The position numbers and the translations under genes were made by a program. From contig CACEVB010000005.1 of the NCBI GenBank assembly GCA_902562875.1, positions 1 through 64,000 of the forward strand: DNA of 64,000 bases. The letters run 5' to 3'. This document shows positions 32,369-41,225 of the stretch, in pieces. The stretch is from an uncultured Pelagibacteraceae bacterium (GTDB taxonomy: Bacteria > Pseudomonadota > Alphaproteobacteria > Pelagibacterales > Pelagibacteraceae). A model generated the notes under the pieces. It was not told the DNA's origin. It searched no databases and saw nothing but the letters and a program-made list of their open reading frames with translations. Each line of letters begins with the position of its first letter. The first letter of the stretch is position 1.

Positions 32369-32896
32369 TTAATTGAAAGTGTCATTTATTTCTTTAGCAA
32401 AACTTTTTACATTGTCCCAGTTAGTAAACTCATAAATTTTGTTAGTATCGGTAGGTCCTTTAGTTATAAACATAATAAATCTAATAATTTGTTTATTAAA
32501 AAAATTATATTTTGGGTAGTCTACTTTTCCAGCAAAAACGCCTAATTTATCTGGTGTCCATTTAGTTTTTATTAAAAACTTTTGGACATACGGGTTAGTA
32601 TCAGGAGTATCTTTCCCTTGCTTGCGGGCGACAACGTTGACAGAAAAAAAAACATTTTTTTTAGTTTTAAGAAGCTGAGAATTTTTTTTTACGAAACTTA
32701 ATATTTTAGGACTATGTTTTCCGTATCTTATACTTGCACCTATTATTATAAGATCGTAATTTTCTAAATTAACTTCTGAAATATTATCAATTGATACTAT
32801 TTTATGCTCATGTTTATTTTTCAAGTATTCTTTTATTGCTTCGCAAATTTTTCTTGTTTGACCGTCTGTGCTGGAATAAATTATAGCCGATTTCAT
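32369..32896 (-). CDS. hemG: HemG-type (flavodoxin) protoporphyrinogen oxidase
   Basis: flavodoxin fold IIYSSTDGQTRKIC; IIIGASIRYGKHSPKIL; FSVNVVARKQGKDTPDTNPYVQKFL; adjacent to hemH and hemE. Confidence 0.9.
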   Translation of the reverse strand: MKSAIIYSSTDGQTRKICEAIKEYLKNKHEHKIVSIDNISEVNLENYDLIIIGASIRYGKHSPKILSFVKKNSQLLKTKKNVFFSVNVVARKQGKDTPDTNPYVQKFLIKTKWTPDKLGVFAGKVDYPKYNFFNKQIIRFIMFITKGPTDTNKIYEFTNWDNVKSFAKEINDTFN

Positions 32897-32900
32897 TAAA

Positions 32901-33896
32901 TTATATATATTTCGTAATTAGGTACTTAAATAACTGTATGTGGTTATCGTTGTCGTTTAAACAAGGTATAAAATCAAAGTTTACACCACCTGCATCGACA
33001 AAACTAGCTTTGCCCTCCATCGATATTTCTTCTAGTGTTTCTACACAATCCGAAGCGAATCCGGGACATATTACTAAAATATTTTTTTTCCCTTCCTTTG
33101 GTAATTTTTCTAATGTTTTATCAGTATAGGGTTGTAACCACTCCTGAGGCCCAAATCTAGATTGAAACGTTGTCATAATAGGTATTTCAAATTGAAGTTT
33201 TTCATTTATTAATCTGGTGGTTTTATGACAGTAGCAATGATATGGGTCTCCCTTGTCAAAATATTTTTTTGGAATACCGTGATAAGACGCCATTATGATA
33301 TCTGGTTTCCAATTTATTTGACTCAACTTATCTTCTATAGAATTACAAATGGCTTCGATATATAAAGGTTCAGACTCGTAATGTGGTATTATTTGTAAAC
33401 TGGGTTGCCACCTCATTTTTGATAATGTTCTGTAAACCTCGTCGCAAACAGTGGCTGTGGTAGCGGCAGCATATTGTGGATATAATGGAAGAATGACAAG
33501 ATTCTCACAACCTGCATCTTTCAGGTCAATAATTTTACTTTTTATACTAGGCTGTCCATACCTCATTGCATAGTCAATAATTAATCGGTCATTTCCTATT
33601 TCACTGTTTAATTTTTTAGACTGCATTTCGGTATAATATCTTAAGGGTGACATGTTTATATTCTTCATCCAAATTTTTTTATAAGCTTTTGCAGTTTTAG
33701 AGGGTCTAAAAGTTAAAATGAATAAATTGAGTATTATTTGCCAAATAATCGGGTTTACTTCTATCACTCTTCTATCTGATAAAAATTCTTTCAAATATTT
33801 TCTTATATCAAGCCAGTTAGTTGAGTTTGGGGTTCCTAAGTTTATAATTAAAACTCCCGTCTTACCAAATTTCACTGAAGGATGATTTTTATCCAT
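32901..33896 (-). CDS. hemH: ferrochelatase
   Basis: VLIINLGTPNS, ASYHGIPKKY, CPGFASDCVETLEEI. Confidence 0.98.
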   Translation of the reverse strand: MDKNHPSVKFGKTGVLIINLGTPNSTNWLDIRKYLKEFLSDRRVIEVNPIIWQIILNLFILTFRPSKTAKAYKKIWMKNINMSPLRYYTEMQSKKLNSEIGNDRLIIDYAMRYGQPSIKSKIIDLKDAGCENLVILPLYPQYAAATTATVCDEVYRTLSKMRWQPSLQIIPHYESEPLYIEAICNSIEDKLSQINWKPDIIMASYHGIPKKYFDKGDPYHCYCHKTTRLINEKLQFEIPIMTTFQSRFGPQEWLQPYTDKTLEKLPKEGKKNILVICPGFASDCVETLEEISMEGKASFVDAGGVNFDFIPCLNDNDNHIQLFKYLITKYI

Positions 33897-34894
33897 TAAT
33901 AATCTTTCACTAATTTTACTAAATATTCTATCATATTGGGATCTGTTTGTGGGAGAACTCCGTGCCCCAAGTTAAAAATATGAGGATGATCTTTAAAATT
34001 ATCTAAAATAGCTAAAGTATTTTTTTTTATATTGTTGACGTCTGACAATAAGATTTTTGGGTCTAAGTTTCCTTGAGTTGGTATTTTGATTTCTTTAACA
34101 ATTCTTTTAATATCAACATTATAATCAAGACTTATAACACTTGGATTTACCTCATTTATAAACTCAACATAATTTTTTGTTTCTCTTGGAAAGCAGATGA
34201 CAGGAATATTTAGAGACTTAATAAATTCTACTAATTCAGCATTAGGTTTGTAAATCAAATCCCCTACATCTTTTTTATTTACTAATCCTGCCCAACTATC
34301 AAATATCTGAATTATATCTGCTCCGTTTTTAATCTGGTTTTTTATATGAATCTTAAGATATTTAATTATAACTTGAATTAACCTTTTGTTTTCTTTTAAA
34401 TTTTCTAGTTTACTATTAAGTTCTTTTTTTGGAGATTGTTTATTTAACATATAGACCAAAATAGTCCAAGGTGCTCCCACAAAGCCAATAAGGCTTTTAT
34501 TTTGACTAATCAAACTGTGGGATACTTTTTTTATTGATCTATATACCGGTAAAAGTTTTTCTGTAAACTCATTTTCGTCTGTGCTTGAAAAATTTACATT
34601 TTCCAGCTCTCCGAGTATTGGCCCAAAATTTTTTTTAAATTCTACTTCTTGACCAATCCCATAAGGTAACATTAAAATATCCGAAAATATTATTGCAGCA
34701 TCAATATTAAACCTTTTCAATGGTTGTAGAGTAATTTCTGGCACAAGTATTTCATTTAAACATAATTTTATAAAATCTGAATTTTCTTTTCTAATTTTCC
34801 TAAATTCAGGTAGATATCTTCCTGCTTGTCTCATTAACCATATAGGTTTCTGAGTGGTAGACCCTTCATTAACGACTTTCTTTATTAAGTTCAT
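33896..34894 (-). CDS. hemE: uroporphyrinogen decarboxylase
   Basis: PIWLMRQAGRYLPEFR, NLGHGVLPQT. Confidence 0.98.
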   Translation of the reverse strand: MNLIKKVVNEGSTTQKPIWLMRQAGRYLPEFRKIRKENSDFIKLCLNEILVPEITLQPLKRFNIDAAIIFSDILMLPYGIGQEVEFKKNFGPILGELENVNFSSTDENEFTEKLLPVYRSIKKVSHSLISQNKSLIGFVGAPWTILVYMLNKQSPKKELNSKLENLKENKRLIQVIIKYLKIHIKNQIKNGADIIQIFDSWAGLVNKKDVGDLIYKPNAELVEFIKSLNIPVICFPRETKNYVEFINEVNPSVISLDYNVDIKRIVKEIKIPTQGNLDPKILLSDVNNIKKNTLAILDNFKDHPHIFNLGHGVLPQTDPNMIEYLVKLVKDY

Positions 34895-35179
34895 AATATA
34901 TAAATAAATAATTTAAGGTATTATTAGTAGTATAGCCTGTGAATTAAGATAATTATTCGAAATTAACAAGATATAAACTTTTTTTAAAGGTTTAATTTTT
35001 AAAAAAAAGCTTATTAATCAACGCATATTACAATATTTACTATGTTATAAAAAATGATGTATATATTTTTTAACATGTCCAAAAATGTTAATAAATATTA
35101 TAAATATTATTAAATTTGGGATTTTTGGTAAGATTAAACTTTAATTATTAAACAATAATTTTTTTGCACAAAGTTATAC
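34895..35179. other. oriC: putative replication origin (oriC)
   Basis: 285-bp AT-rich gap between hemE and ppsR; near-consensus DnaA boxes at 34938-34946 (minus, TAATTCACA) and 35162-35170 (TTTTGCACA); tandem TAAATATTA x2 at 35092-35109; gene orientation diverges here. Confidence 0.75.
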
Positions 35180-36004
35180 ATGAGAAATAAACATCAAATA
35201 TATCTAGTTTCAGATTCGACTGGTGAAACAATTGACAGAATATTTACGGCTCTTAAAGCTCAGTTTTCGATATTTAAATATAAAAAACATCAATTTTCAT
35301 TTACCAGAACCAAAAATCAAGTTAACGAAATAATTAAAATTTCATCTAAAAATAAAAATTCAGTAATACTTTACACTCTAGTAGATGCACAACTTACTAA
35401 CTTCCTAATCAAAGAAGCAGCAAAGAAAGGTATCCCTTGTTTTGGAGTTCTTGGAGAACTTATTAAAAATTTTTCTGAAATACTTAAACAGGACGCTCTA
35501 AATATTCCTAGCAGACAACATAAAATGAACGAAGAGTATTATGACAGAGTTGAAGCTATACAATTCACCATGAGGCATGATGATGGTAGAGATTTAAAAG
35601 ATATAGAAAATTCAGACATTATAATATTAGGAGTTAGCAGAACGAGCAAGACACCGACATCAATATATTTGGCGAACAGAGGCTTTAAGACATCAAATAT
35701 TCCATTAGTTAATCAAAACTCAATACCAGAAAACTTAAAGAAAAATGAAAAGAACATATGTATTGTGGGTCTTACAACAGATCCTGAAAGGCTGATAGAT
35801 TTAAGAAAGAATAGATTAAGAAGTCTTAAAGAAAATGAAAAATCAAGTTACACAAATTTAAAAAAAATTTCAGAAGAAATTTATGAGGCTCGTAAAGCTT
35901 TTAAAAAATATAAATGGCCTGTTATTGATGTTACAAGAAAATCAGTAGAGGAAACAGCGGCATCTATAATAAAAATATACGAAATTAATAAAAAGAATGT
36001 TTAA
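35180..36004 (+). CDS. ppsR: pyruvate, phosphate dikinase regulatory protein (kinase-pyrophosphorylase, DUF299)
   Basis: IYLVSDSTGETID, GVSRTSKTPTSIYLANRG. Confidence 0.95.
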   Translation: MRNKHQIYLVSDSTGETIDRIFTALKAQFSIFKYKKHQFSFTRTKNQVNEIIKISSKNKNSVILYTLVDAQLTNFLIKEAAKKGIPCFGVLGELIKNFSEILKQDALNIPSRQHKMNEEYYDRVEAIQFTMRHDDGRDLKDIENSDIIILGVSRTSKTPTSIYLANRGFKTSNIPLVNQNSIPENLKKNEKNICIVGLTTDPERLIDLRKNRLRSLKENEKSSYTNLKKISEEIYEARKAFKKYKWPVIDVTRKSVEETAASIIKIYEINKKNV

Positions 36005-36578
36005 TCTAATATTGGCTTCAAAAAGCAAAATAAGACAAAAAATACTCAAAGAAAACGGGCTGAACTTTGAAGTTGTACCATCAAATATAGATGAAGAACC
36101 AGTTAAAGAAAGTCTTATTAGTGAGGGGGCATCTCCAGAATTAATAAGCAAGAATCTTGCAGAGCTAAAAGCTAATAAAGTTAGTCAACTAAATGATGGG
36201 AAAATGGTTTTAGGTGCTGATAGCATAATTGATTTGAATAATGAAGTAATTTCTAAACCAAATGATAGAAATGAAGCCATGAATATTTTAGAAAAATTAA
36301 ATGGTAAATCACATTACTTAATAAGCTCGGTTTGCATTTCAAAAAATGGCACGATGGTTTGGAATCATACTGATAAGGCAAAGCTCAAAATGAAAAATTT
36401 TAAAAAAATTGAACTAGAGAATTATTTATCAAAAATTAGCGATGAAAAACTATACTCTTACAACGTTTATCAAATAGAGGATGAAGGAAAAAACCTTTTT
36501 GAAAAAATAGTTGGCGATAAAAATACCATAATGGGCTTACCAATAAAAAATATAAAGGAATATCTAAAAAATTTATGA
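35997..36578 (+). CDS. maf: Maf-like nucleotide pyrophosphatase
   Basis: LILASKSKIRQKILKENGL, VLGADSII. Confidence 0.93.
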   Translation: MFNLILASKSKIRQKILKENGLNFEVVPSNIDEEPVKESLISEGASPELISKNLAELKANKVSQLNDGKMVLGADSIIDLNNEVISKPNDRNEAMNILEKLNGKSHYLISSVCISKNGTMVWNHTDKAKLKMKNFKKIELENYLSKISDEKLYSYNVYQIEDEGKNLFEKIVGDKNTIMGLPIKNIKEYLKNL

Positions 36579-36730
36579 TGATCTTAGTTTGGTTTGTTGC
36601 GTGTATTATTTTTGCATTTGTTAACAAATTTTTAGGTGATTCAGGACATGCGCTTGAATTGTTTGCTGTTCTAATTGGAATAGCTTTATTCCTAATAAAC
36701 AGATTGAAAAAAAAAAATTATACAAAATGA
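36575..36730 (+). CDS. 51-aa small membrane protein (MMILVWFVACIIFAFVNKFLGDSGHALELFAVLIGIALFLINRLKKKNYTK)
   Basis: start overlaps maf stop (ATGATG); stop overlaps aroE ATG (ATGA); two hydrophobic helices; below ORF-track cutoff. Confidence 0.75.
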   Translation: MMILVWFVACIIFAFVNKFLGDSGHALELFAVLIGIALFLINRLKKKNYTK

Positions 36731-37515
36731 AAAAATATATTGTAATAGGAAATCCAATTGATCATTCACTATCACCAAAACTTCATAACTATTGGTTAAA
36801 AAAAAACAATATTTATGCTGAATACGATAAAAGTTTGATTCAGAAGTCTGATCTGAGTAATATAATAAAGAGTATCAAAAATAAAGATGTAGAAGGTGCA
36901 AACGTTACAGTACCATTTAAGAGCGAAATAATAAATTACCTTGACGAACTAAGCCCAGAAGCAAATAACACAAAATCTGTTAACACTCTGCTAAATGAAA
37001 ACGGTAAAGTTATTGGACACAATACAGATATAGCAGGATTTGAGCTTGCAATCAGACATACAAAATATGATCTTTCAAATAAAAAAATATTAATTTTAGG
37101 TGCAGGCGGTGTTGTTTCATCAGTAATTTGTGCATTAAATAAGTCTAGAGTTAAAAAGATAACAGTTATGAATAGAACATTTTCAAAAGCCGAAACATTA
37201 AAAGAGTTGTTTCAAAACATCGAAATTATAAAATGGGGTTCAGCTGTTCCATTTGACATGATTATAAATGCAACAAGTCTCGGACTTAACGAAAAAGACC
37301 AGATAAACTTAAATTTTGAAAACATCGGTGAAAATAAATTTTTTTACGATATTATATACAATCCTAGACAAACCAATTTTTTAAAAAATGCTAAGAAAAA
37401 TTTTCATAAAACTGAAAATGGTAAAATGATGTTCATTTATCAAGCACACCAAGCATTCACAATTTGGCATAAAATAATGCCTAAAATAAATAAGGAAGTA
37501 ATTGATTTAATATAG
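36727..37515 (+). CDS. aroE: shikimate dehydrogenase
   Basis: VIGNPIDHSLSPKLHNYWL, GANVTVPFK, LGAGGVVSSV. Confidence 0.97.
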   Translation: MKKYIVIGNPIDHSLSPKLHNYWLKKNNIYAEYDKSLIQKSDLSNIIKSIKNKDVEGANVTVPFKSEIINYLDELSPEANNTKSVNTLLNENGKVIGHNTDIAGFELAIRHTKYDLSNKKILILGAGGVVSSVICALNKSRVKKITVMNRTFSKAETLKELFQNIEIIKWGSAVPFDMIINATSLGLNEKDQINLNFENIGENKFFYDIIYNPRQTNFLKNAKKNFHKTENGKMMFIYQAHQAFTIWHKIMPKINKEVIDLI

Positions 37516-37518
37516 AAA

Positions 37519-38088
37519 ATGAGAAGAATTGGTATATTGGGCGATATAGGATCAGGCAAAAGTTATGTTTCGAAATTATTTGGTTTTCCTGTGTTTAACG
37601 CAGATGAAGAAGTAAATAAAATTTATAAAAATGAAAAAAAATGCTTTAATCAATTGAGAAAAAAATTTCCAAAGTTTATATCAAAATTTCCAGTTGATAA
37701 ACTTCAAATTATAAATTTAATTTTAGATAATAAAAAAAATATATATAAATTAGGAAAAGTGGTCCATCCCTTTGTTGGAAGAAGTTTAAAAAAATTTTTA
37801 AAAAAAAACTACAAAAAAAATGTAATTCTAGACATACCATTACTATTAGAAAATAAAATTTTGAGGGAAGACTTATATTTGATATTTGTTGAAGCAAAAC
37901 AGAGCATAATTAAAAAAAAACTTCATAAAAGACCAGGATTTAACAATAAAATTTACAAGATAATGAAAAAAAGTCAGTTCCCTTTGACTTTAAAAAAAAG
38001 AGCAAGTGATATAATTATTAAAAATAACTTCAAAAAAGTAGAAATTTTAAAACAGATATATAAAATTAAAAAAAAATTAAATGAATGA
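37519..38088 (+). CDS. coaE: dephospho-CoA kinase
   Basis: IGILGDIGSGKSYVSKLF, FNADEEV, LDIPLLLE. Confidence 0.93.
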   Translation: MRRIGILGDIGSGKSYVSKLFGFPVFNADEEVNKIYKNEKKCFNQLRKKFPKFISKFPVDKLQIINLILDNKKNIYKLGKVVHPFVGRSLKKFLKKNYKKNVILDIPLLLENKILREDLYLIFVEAKQSIIKKKLHKRPGFNNKIYKIMKKSQFPLTLKKRASDIIIKNNFKKVEILKQIYKIKKKLNE

Positions 38089-38756
38089 TAGAAATTATCC
38101 TTGATACAGAAACAACAGGTTTATCAGTAAAAGATGGTCACAGAATTGTTGAAATAGGCTGTTTAGAATTAGATGATTTGATTCCTACGGGAAAAAAATT
38201 TCATTGCTATTTAAACCCGGAGAGAAAAGTTTCAGAGAGCGCGTTCAAAGTACATGGATATACTGATGAATTCTTATCTAAACAAAAGAAATTCAAAGAT
38301 ATTGCTAGAGAATTCCTTGATTTTTTGAGTGATAAAAAATTAATTATACATAACGCAGAATTTGATATTTCCCATTTGAATAACGAATTGGAAATTGCCG
38401 GACTAGAAAAGATCAGTAAAGAGAATGTTGTGGATACTTTACAAATTGCTAAATCTAAATATCCCGGGTCGAGCTCAAGTTTAGATGCATTATGTAAAAG
38501 GTTTCGCATAGATAACTCCAAAAGAGAAAAACATAATGCCATAATTGACTGTGAATTATTATCTAAAGTATATGTGAATCTTCTGGATCAAAAAGAACCA
38601 TCGCTCAAATTTTTAGAAAATCAGAACAATGTTGAAAACTTTGTAATGGAAAAAAATATAAAATACTCAAAAGTAGTTATTGCACCAACAGAAGATGAAA
38701 AAAGAAAACATACCAATTATCTAAAAAAATTTTTGAAAAAAAATTATTTTAATTAA
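38085..38756 (+). CDS. dnaQ: DNA polymerase III subunit epsilon
   Basis: ILDTETTGLSVKDGHRIVEIGC, HNAEFDISHLN, HNAIIDCELL. Confidence 0.97.
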   Translation: MIEIILDTETTGLSVKDGHRIVEIGCLELDDLIPTGKKFHCYLNPERKVSESAFKVHGYTDEFLSKQKKFKDIAREFLDFLSDKKLIIHNAEFDISHLNNELEIAGLEKISKENVVDTLQIAKSKYPGSSSSLDALCKRFRIDNSKREKHNAIIDCELLSKVYVNLLDQKEPSLKFLENQNNVENFVMEKNIKYSKVVIAPTEDEKRKHTNYLKKFLKKNYFN

Positions 38757-39177
38757 GTCTTTCGTTGTATAGTTTTTCAAAATCAATTTTTTTTTCAAAT
38801 TTAATGTTAGGAAACCCAGAGTCATGTAAGAGATTTATAAATATTCTTTCCAAGTTTTTATATATTTCTTTTTGGACATCGCACAAAATTATTTTTTCTA
38901 AAATTTTTTTATCTTTCAGATCATCATCAATTTTAATAATTGTTGCATAAACCAATGTAAACAACGATTGTTTATCGTTATTATTTTTATCTTTAAATGA
39001 CAATGTTGTACTAACTTCAACCATCTTATTTTTAAGTGCTTTTGAATTTATATCTATTCCTAACTGATAGGATGAGATGCGGTCCTTAACGAATAATAAT
39101 GTTTCTGTATCTTTCGTTTCAACAGATAAATCTTTAATAAAGTTCAATAATATTTTATATGGTTTTTTCATAGTCAT
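38749..39177 (-). CDS. secB: protein-export chaperone SecB
   Basis: SecB-like sequence; position beside fxsA and a Tim44-domain gene. Confidence 0.85.
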   Translation of the reverse strand: MTMKKPYKILLNFIKDLSVETKDTETLLFVKDRISSYQLGIDINSKALKNKMVEVSTTLSFKDKNNNDKQSLFTLVYATIIKIDDDLKDKKILEKIILCDVQKEIYKNLERIFINLLHDSGFPNIKFEKKIDFEKLYNERLN

Positions 39178-39587
39178 TTTTCCTCCTCAATATCCTCGGA
39201 CTCTCCTTCAATAAAATTTTTATTTTTAATATTATTCTTTTTATATTTTTTCGAAATTTTATTGAAAAAAATCTTTCTAGTTGGAGGAAAAATTAATAAA
39301 AGGCCAAAAATATCAGTTGCAAATCCAGGAAAAATTAATAATACAGCAGCAACTGCTAAAGCGGCGCCCGAAATAATTTCGTATAATGGGACTTCGTTTT
39401 TCGTTAATTGAGAAACACCAGATTTTAATGTGTTAAATCCCTCATATCTTGCGTACCAAACACCTAATAAAGCAGTTAACAAAATTAAAGTTATAGTAGT
39501 TATGGCTCCTATTTGAGACCCAATTTTTATAAATAAGTATATTTCTATTAGAGGAATTAGTATAATTAGTAATAAAACTGAGTTCAT
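39174..39587 (-). CDS. fxsA: FxsA family membrane protein
   Basis: LIPLIEIYLFIKIGSQIG, GVWYARYEGFNTL, FPGFATDIFGLLLIFPPTR. Confidence 0.93.
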   Translation of the reverse strand: MNSVLLLIILIPLIEIYLFIKIGSQIGAITTITLILLTALLGVWYARYEGFNTLKSGVSQLTKNEVPLYEIISGAALAVAAVLLIFPGFATDIFGLLLIFPPTRKIFFNKISKKYKKNNIKNKNFIEGESEDIEEEK

Positions 39588-39645
39588 TTGTCTTTAGTGT
39601 AAATTGTCAGTTGAAATTAATCAACATAGTAAATATTATAAGTTT

Positions 39646-40233
39646 ATGAGTTATAGCTTTGAATACATAGATATTATACTTTTAGCAATGATCGCAGGAT
39701 TTATTTTTCTTCGATTGAGAGGTATTTTAGGAAAAAAAACTGGCTATGAGGATGATGTTACGGCAAGTTTTCCTCATGATTTTCCTCAAAAGGCTCCTGA
39801 AAAAAAATTAGATGCAAAATCTTTCGATGTTAAGGAACAAAAAGAATTTCTTAAAGGAGCAAATATTGCTTACGAAACAATAATTACTAGCTTTGCAAGC
39901 GGAGATGTCAAAAAAATTCAGTATCTTCTTGATAATAATGTTTATCAACAATTTAATGAGGCTATTAAAGATAGAAAATCAAAAGGTCATATATCTGAAA
40001 CTACATTCATTGGTATAAGTTCTTCTGAAGTCAAAGAACATAAACAAAACAACAACATGTTAGAAGTAACTGTAAATTTTGTAAGTGAGATAATTTCATC
40101 TATTAAAGACAAAGAAAAAAAAATTATATCTGGAAACCCGGATAAAATAAAAAAAGTTTACGATACGTGGAAGTTTTCTAGGGATACAAATTCAAAAAAT
40201 CCAGACTGGTTATTGGTAGATACCCAAGTTTAA
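39646..40233 (+). CDS. Tim44/TimA domain protein
   Basis: N-terminal TM, FLRLRGILGKKTGYE, Tim44-like C-term (KGANIAYETIITSFASGD). Confidence 0.88.
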   Translation: MSYSFEYIDIILLAMIAGFIFLRLRGILGKKTGYEDDVTASFPHDFPQKAPEKKLDAKSFDVKEQKEFLKGANIAYETIITSFASGDVKKIQYLLDNNVYQQFNEAIKDRKSKGHISETTFIGISSSEVKEHKQNNNMLEVTVNFVSEIISSIKDKEKKIISGNPDKIKKVYDTWKFSRDTNSKNPDWLLVDTQV

Positions 40234-40629
40234 TTGATTAAGAAAATTTCAAAAAAAGATAAAATAGTTTGGGAGAAGTTTCTCAGAGGTAATGAAAAAT
40301 TATATAATAAAGATGTTACAAACGAAATTAGATACGAGGATGAAATTAAAACAATAGATTTGCATGGATATACACTTAGAGATGCAAATATTGCAGTTAA
40401 AAATTTAATAATTAAATCATATAATAAAAAAGTTAATAAGATCGTTGTGATTACAGGAAAAGGAATGAGATCAAAAAATCAAGAGGATCCATACAAATCT
40501 AGCAAATTAAGTATATTAAAATACTCAGTGCCGGAATTTATACAGAATGATGATGAACTACTGAATAAGATAAAAAAATTAGATTTAAATAGTGGTGATT
40601 TTACAATTTATCTAAAAAGAAAAAAATGA
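40234..40629 (+). CDS. Smr/MutS2-type endonuclease domain protein (TTG start)
   Basis: IDLHGYTLRDANIAVKNLI, VVITGKGMRS. Confidence 0.9.
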   Translation: MIKKISKKDKIVWEKFLRGNEKLYNKDVTNEIRYEDEIKTIDLHGYTLRDANIAVKNLIIKSYNKKVNKIVVITGKGMRSKNQEDPYKSSKLSILKYSVPEFIQNDDELLNKIKKLDLNSGDFTIYLKRKK

Positions 40630-41225
40630 AAATAAATATTAAAGAAAAAACAAAATCATTAAATGAAAAATTAAAAAAAAATTTTTCAAAGAACAGAGAT
40701 AATATCTCAAAAGTAAAAAAAAACCTGAAAATTAAGATTAAAAACTTTTATGATTGGGTTAAAGGTGCTGAATTAATTGAGTTGGAAATGTGCGATACAA
40801 GTGATGATCCAGTTAGACCTGAATTATCAAATGATTTCAGAACAAGCTATGGAAGAAAAATTTTTGGTGTAAAATATCAAAATGAAATTCATGCAGTAAT
40901 GTGTTTTGCATTTACAAATGATATACCCAAAACAGTGGATGAACTTGATAGATTTAGTAAAGATGCTTTTTTACAAAGCACACATAGAGATCAAAATGTT
41001 GGACAAATAGCAATTGCATACACAGTTTGGTCAAAGAAAAAGGGAGGTGGAAAACTGATTGTTGAAGAAGTTTACAAAATGATAAAAAAATCCAATCATC
41101 TAAATAGATTAGTAACACTCTCTCCTTTAACAGAAATGGCTAGAAAATTTCACCTAAGAAATGGGGCTGTGGAGCTTCAAGTGAATGAAGAGACTCAAAA
41201 CTTTGAATATGAAGTTATAAAATAA
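40626..41225 (+). CDS. conserved hypothetical, GNAT-like fold
   Basis: [26 protein letters not shown] and [15 protein letters not shown] resemble GNAT core. Confidence 0.55.
   Translation: MKINIKEKTKSLNEKLKKNFSKNRDNISKVKKNLKIKIKNFYDWVKGAELIELEMCDTSDDPVRPELSNDFRTSYGRKIFGVKYQNEIHAVMCFAFTNDIPKTVDELDRFSKDAFLQSTHRDQNVGQIAIAYTVWSKKKGGGKLIVEEVYKMIKKSNHLNRLVTLSPLTEMARKFHLRNGAVELQVNEETQNFEYEVIK

Noticed and set aside
34981-35010. TTAA-spaced repeats in the oriC gap resembling CtrA boxes
   Set aside because: Spacing is not the TTAA-N7-TTAA consensus, and TTAA is common at this base composition.
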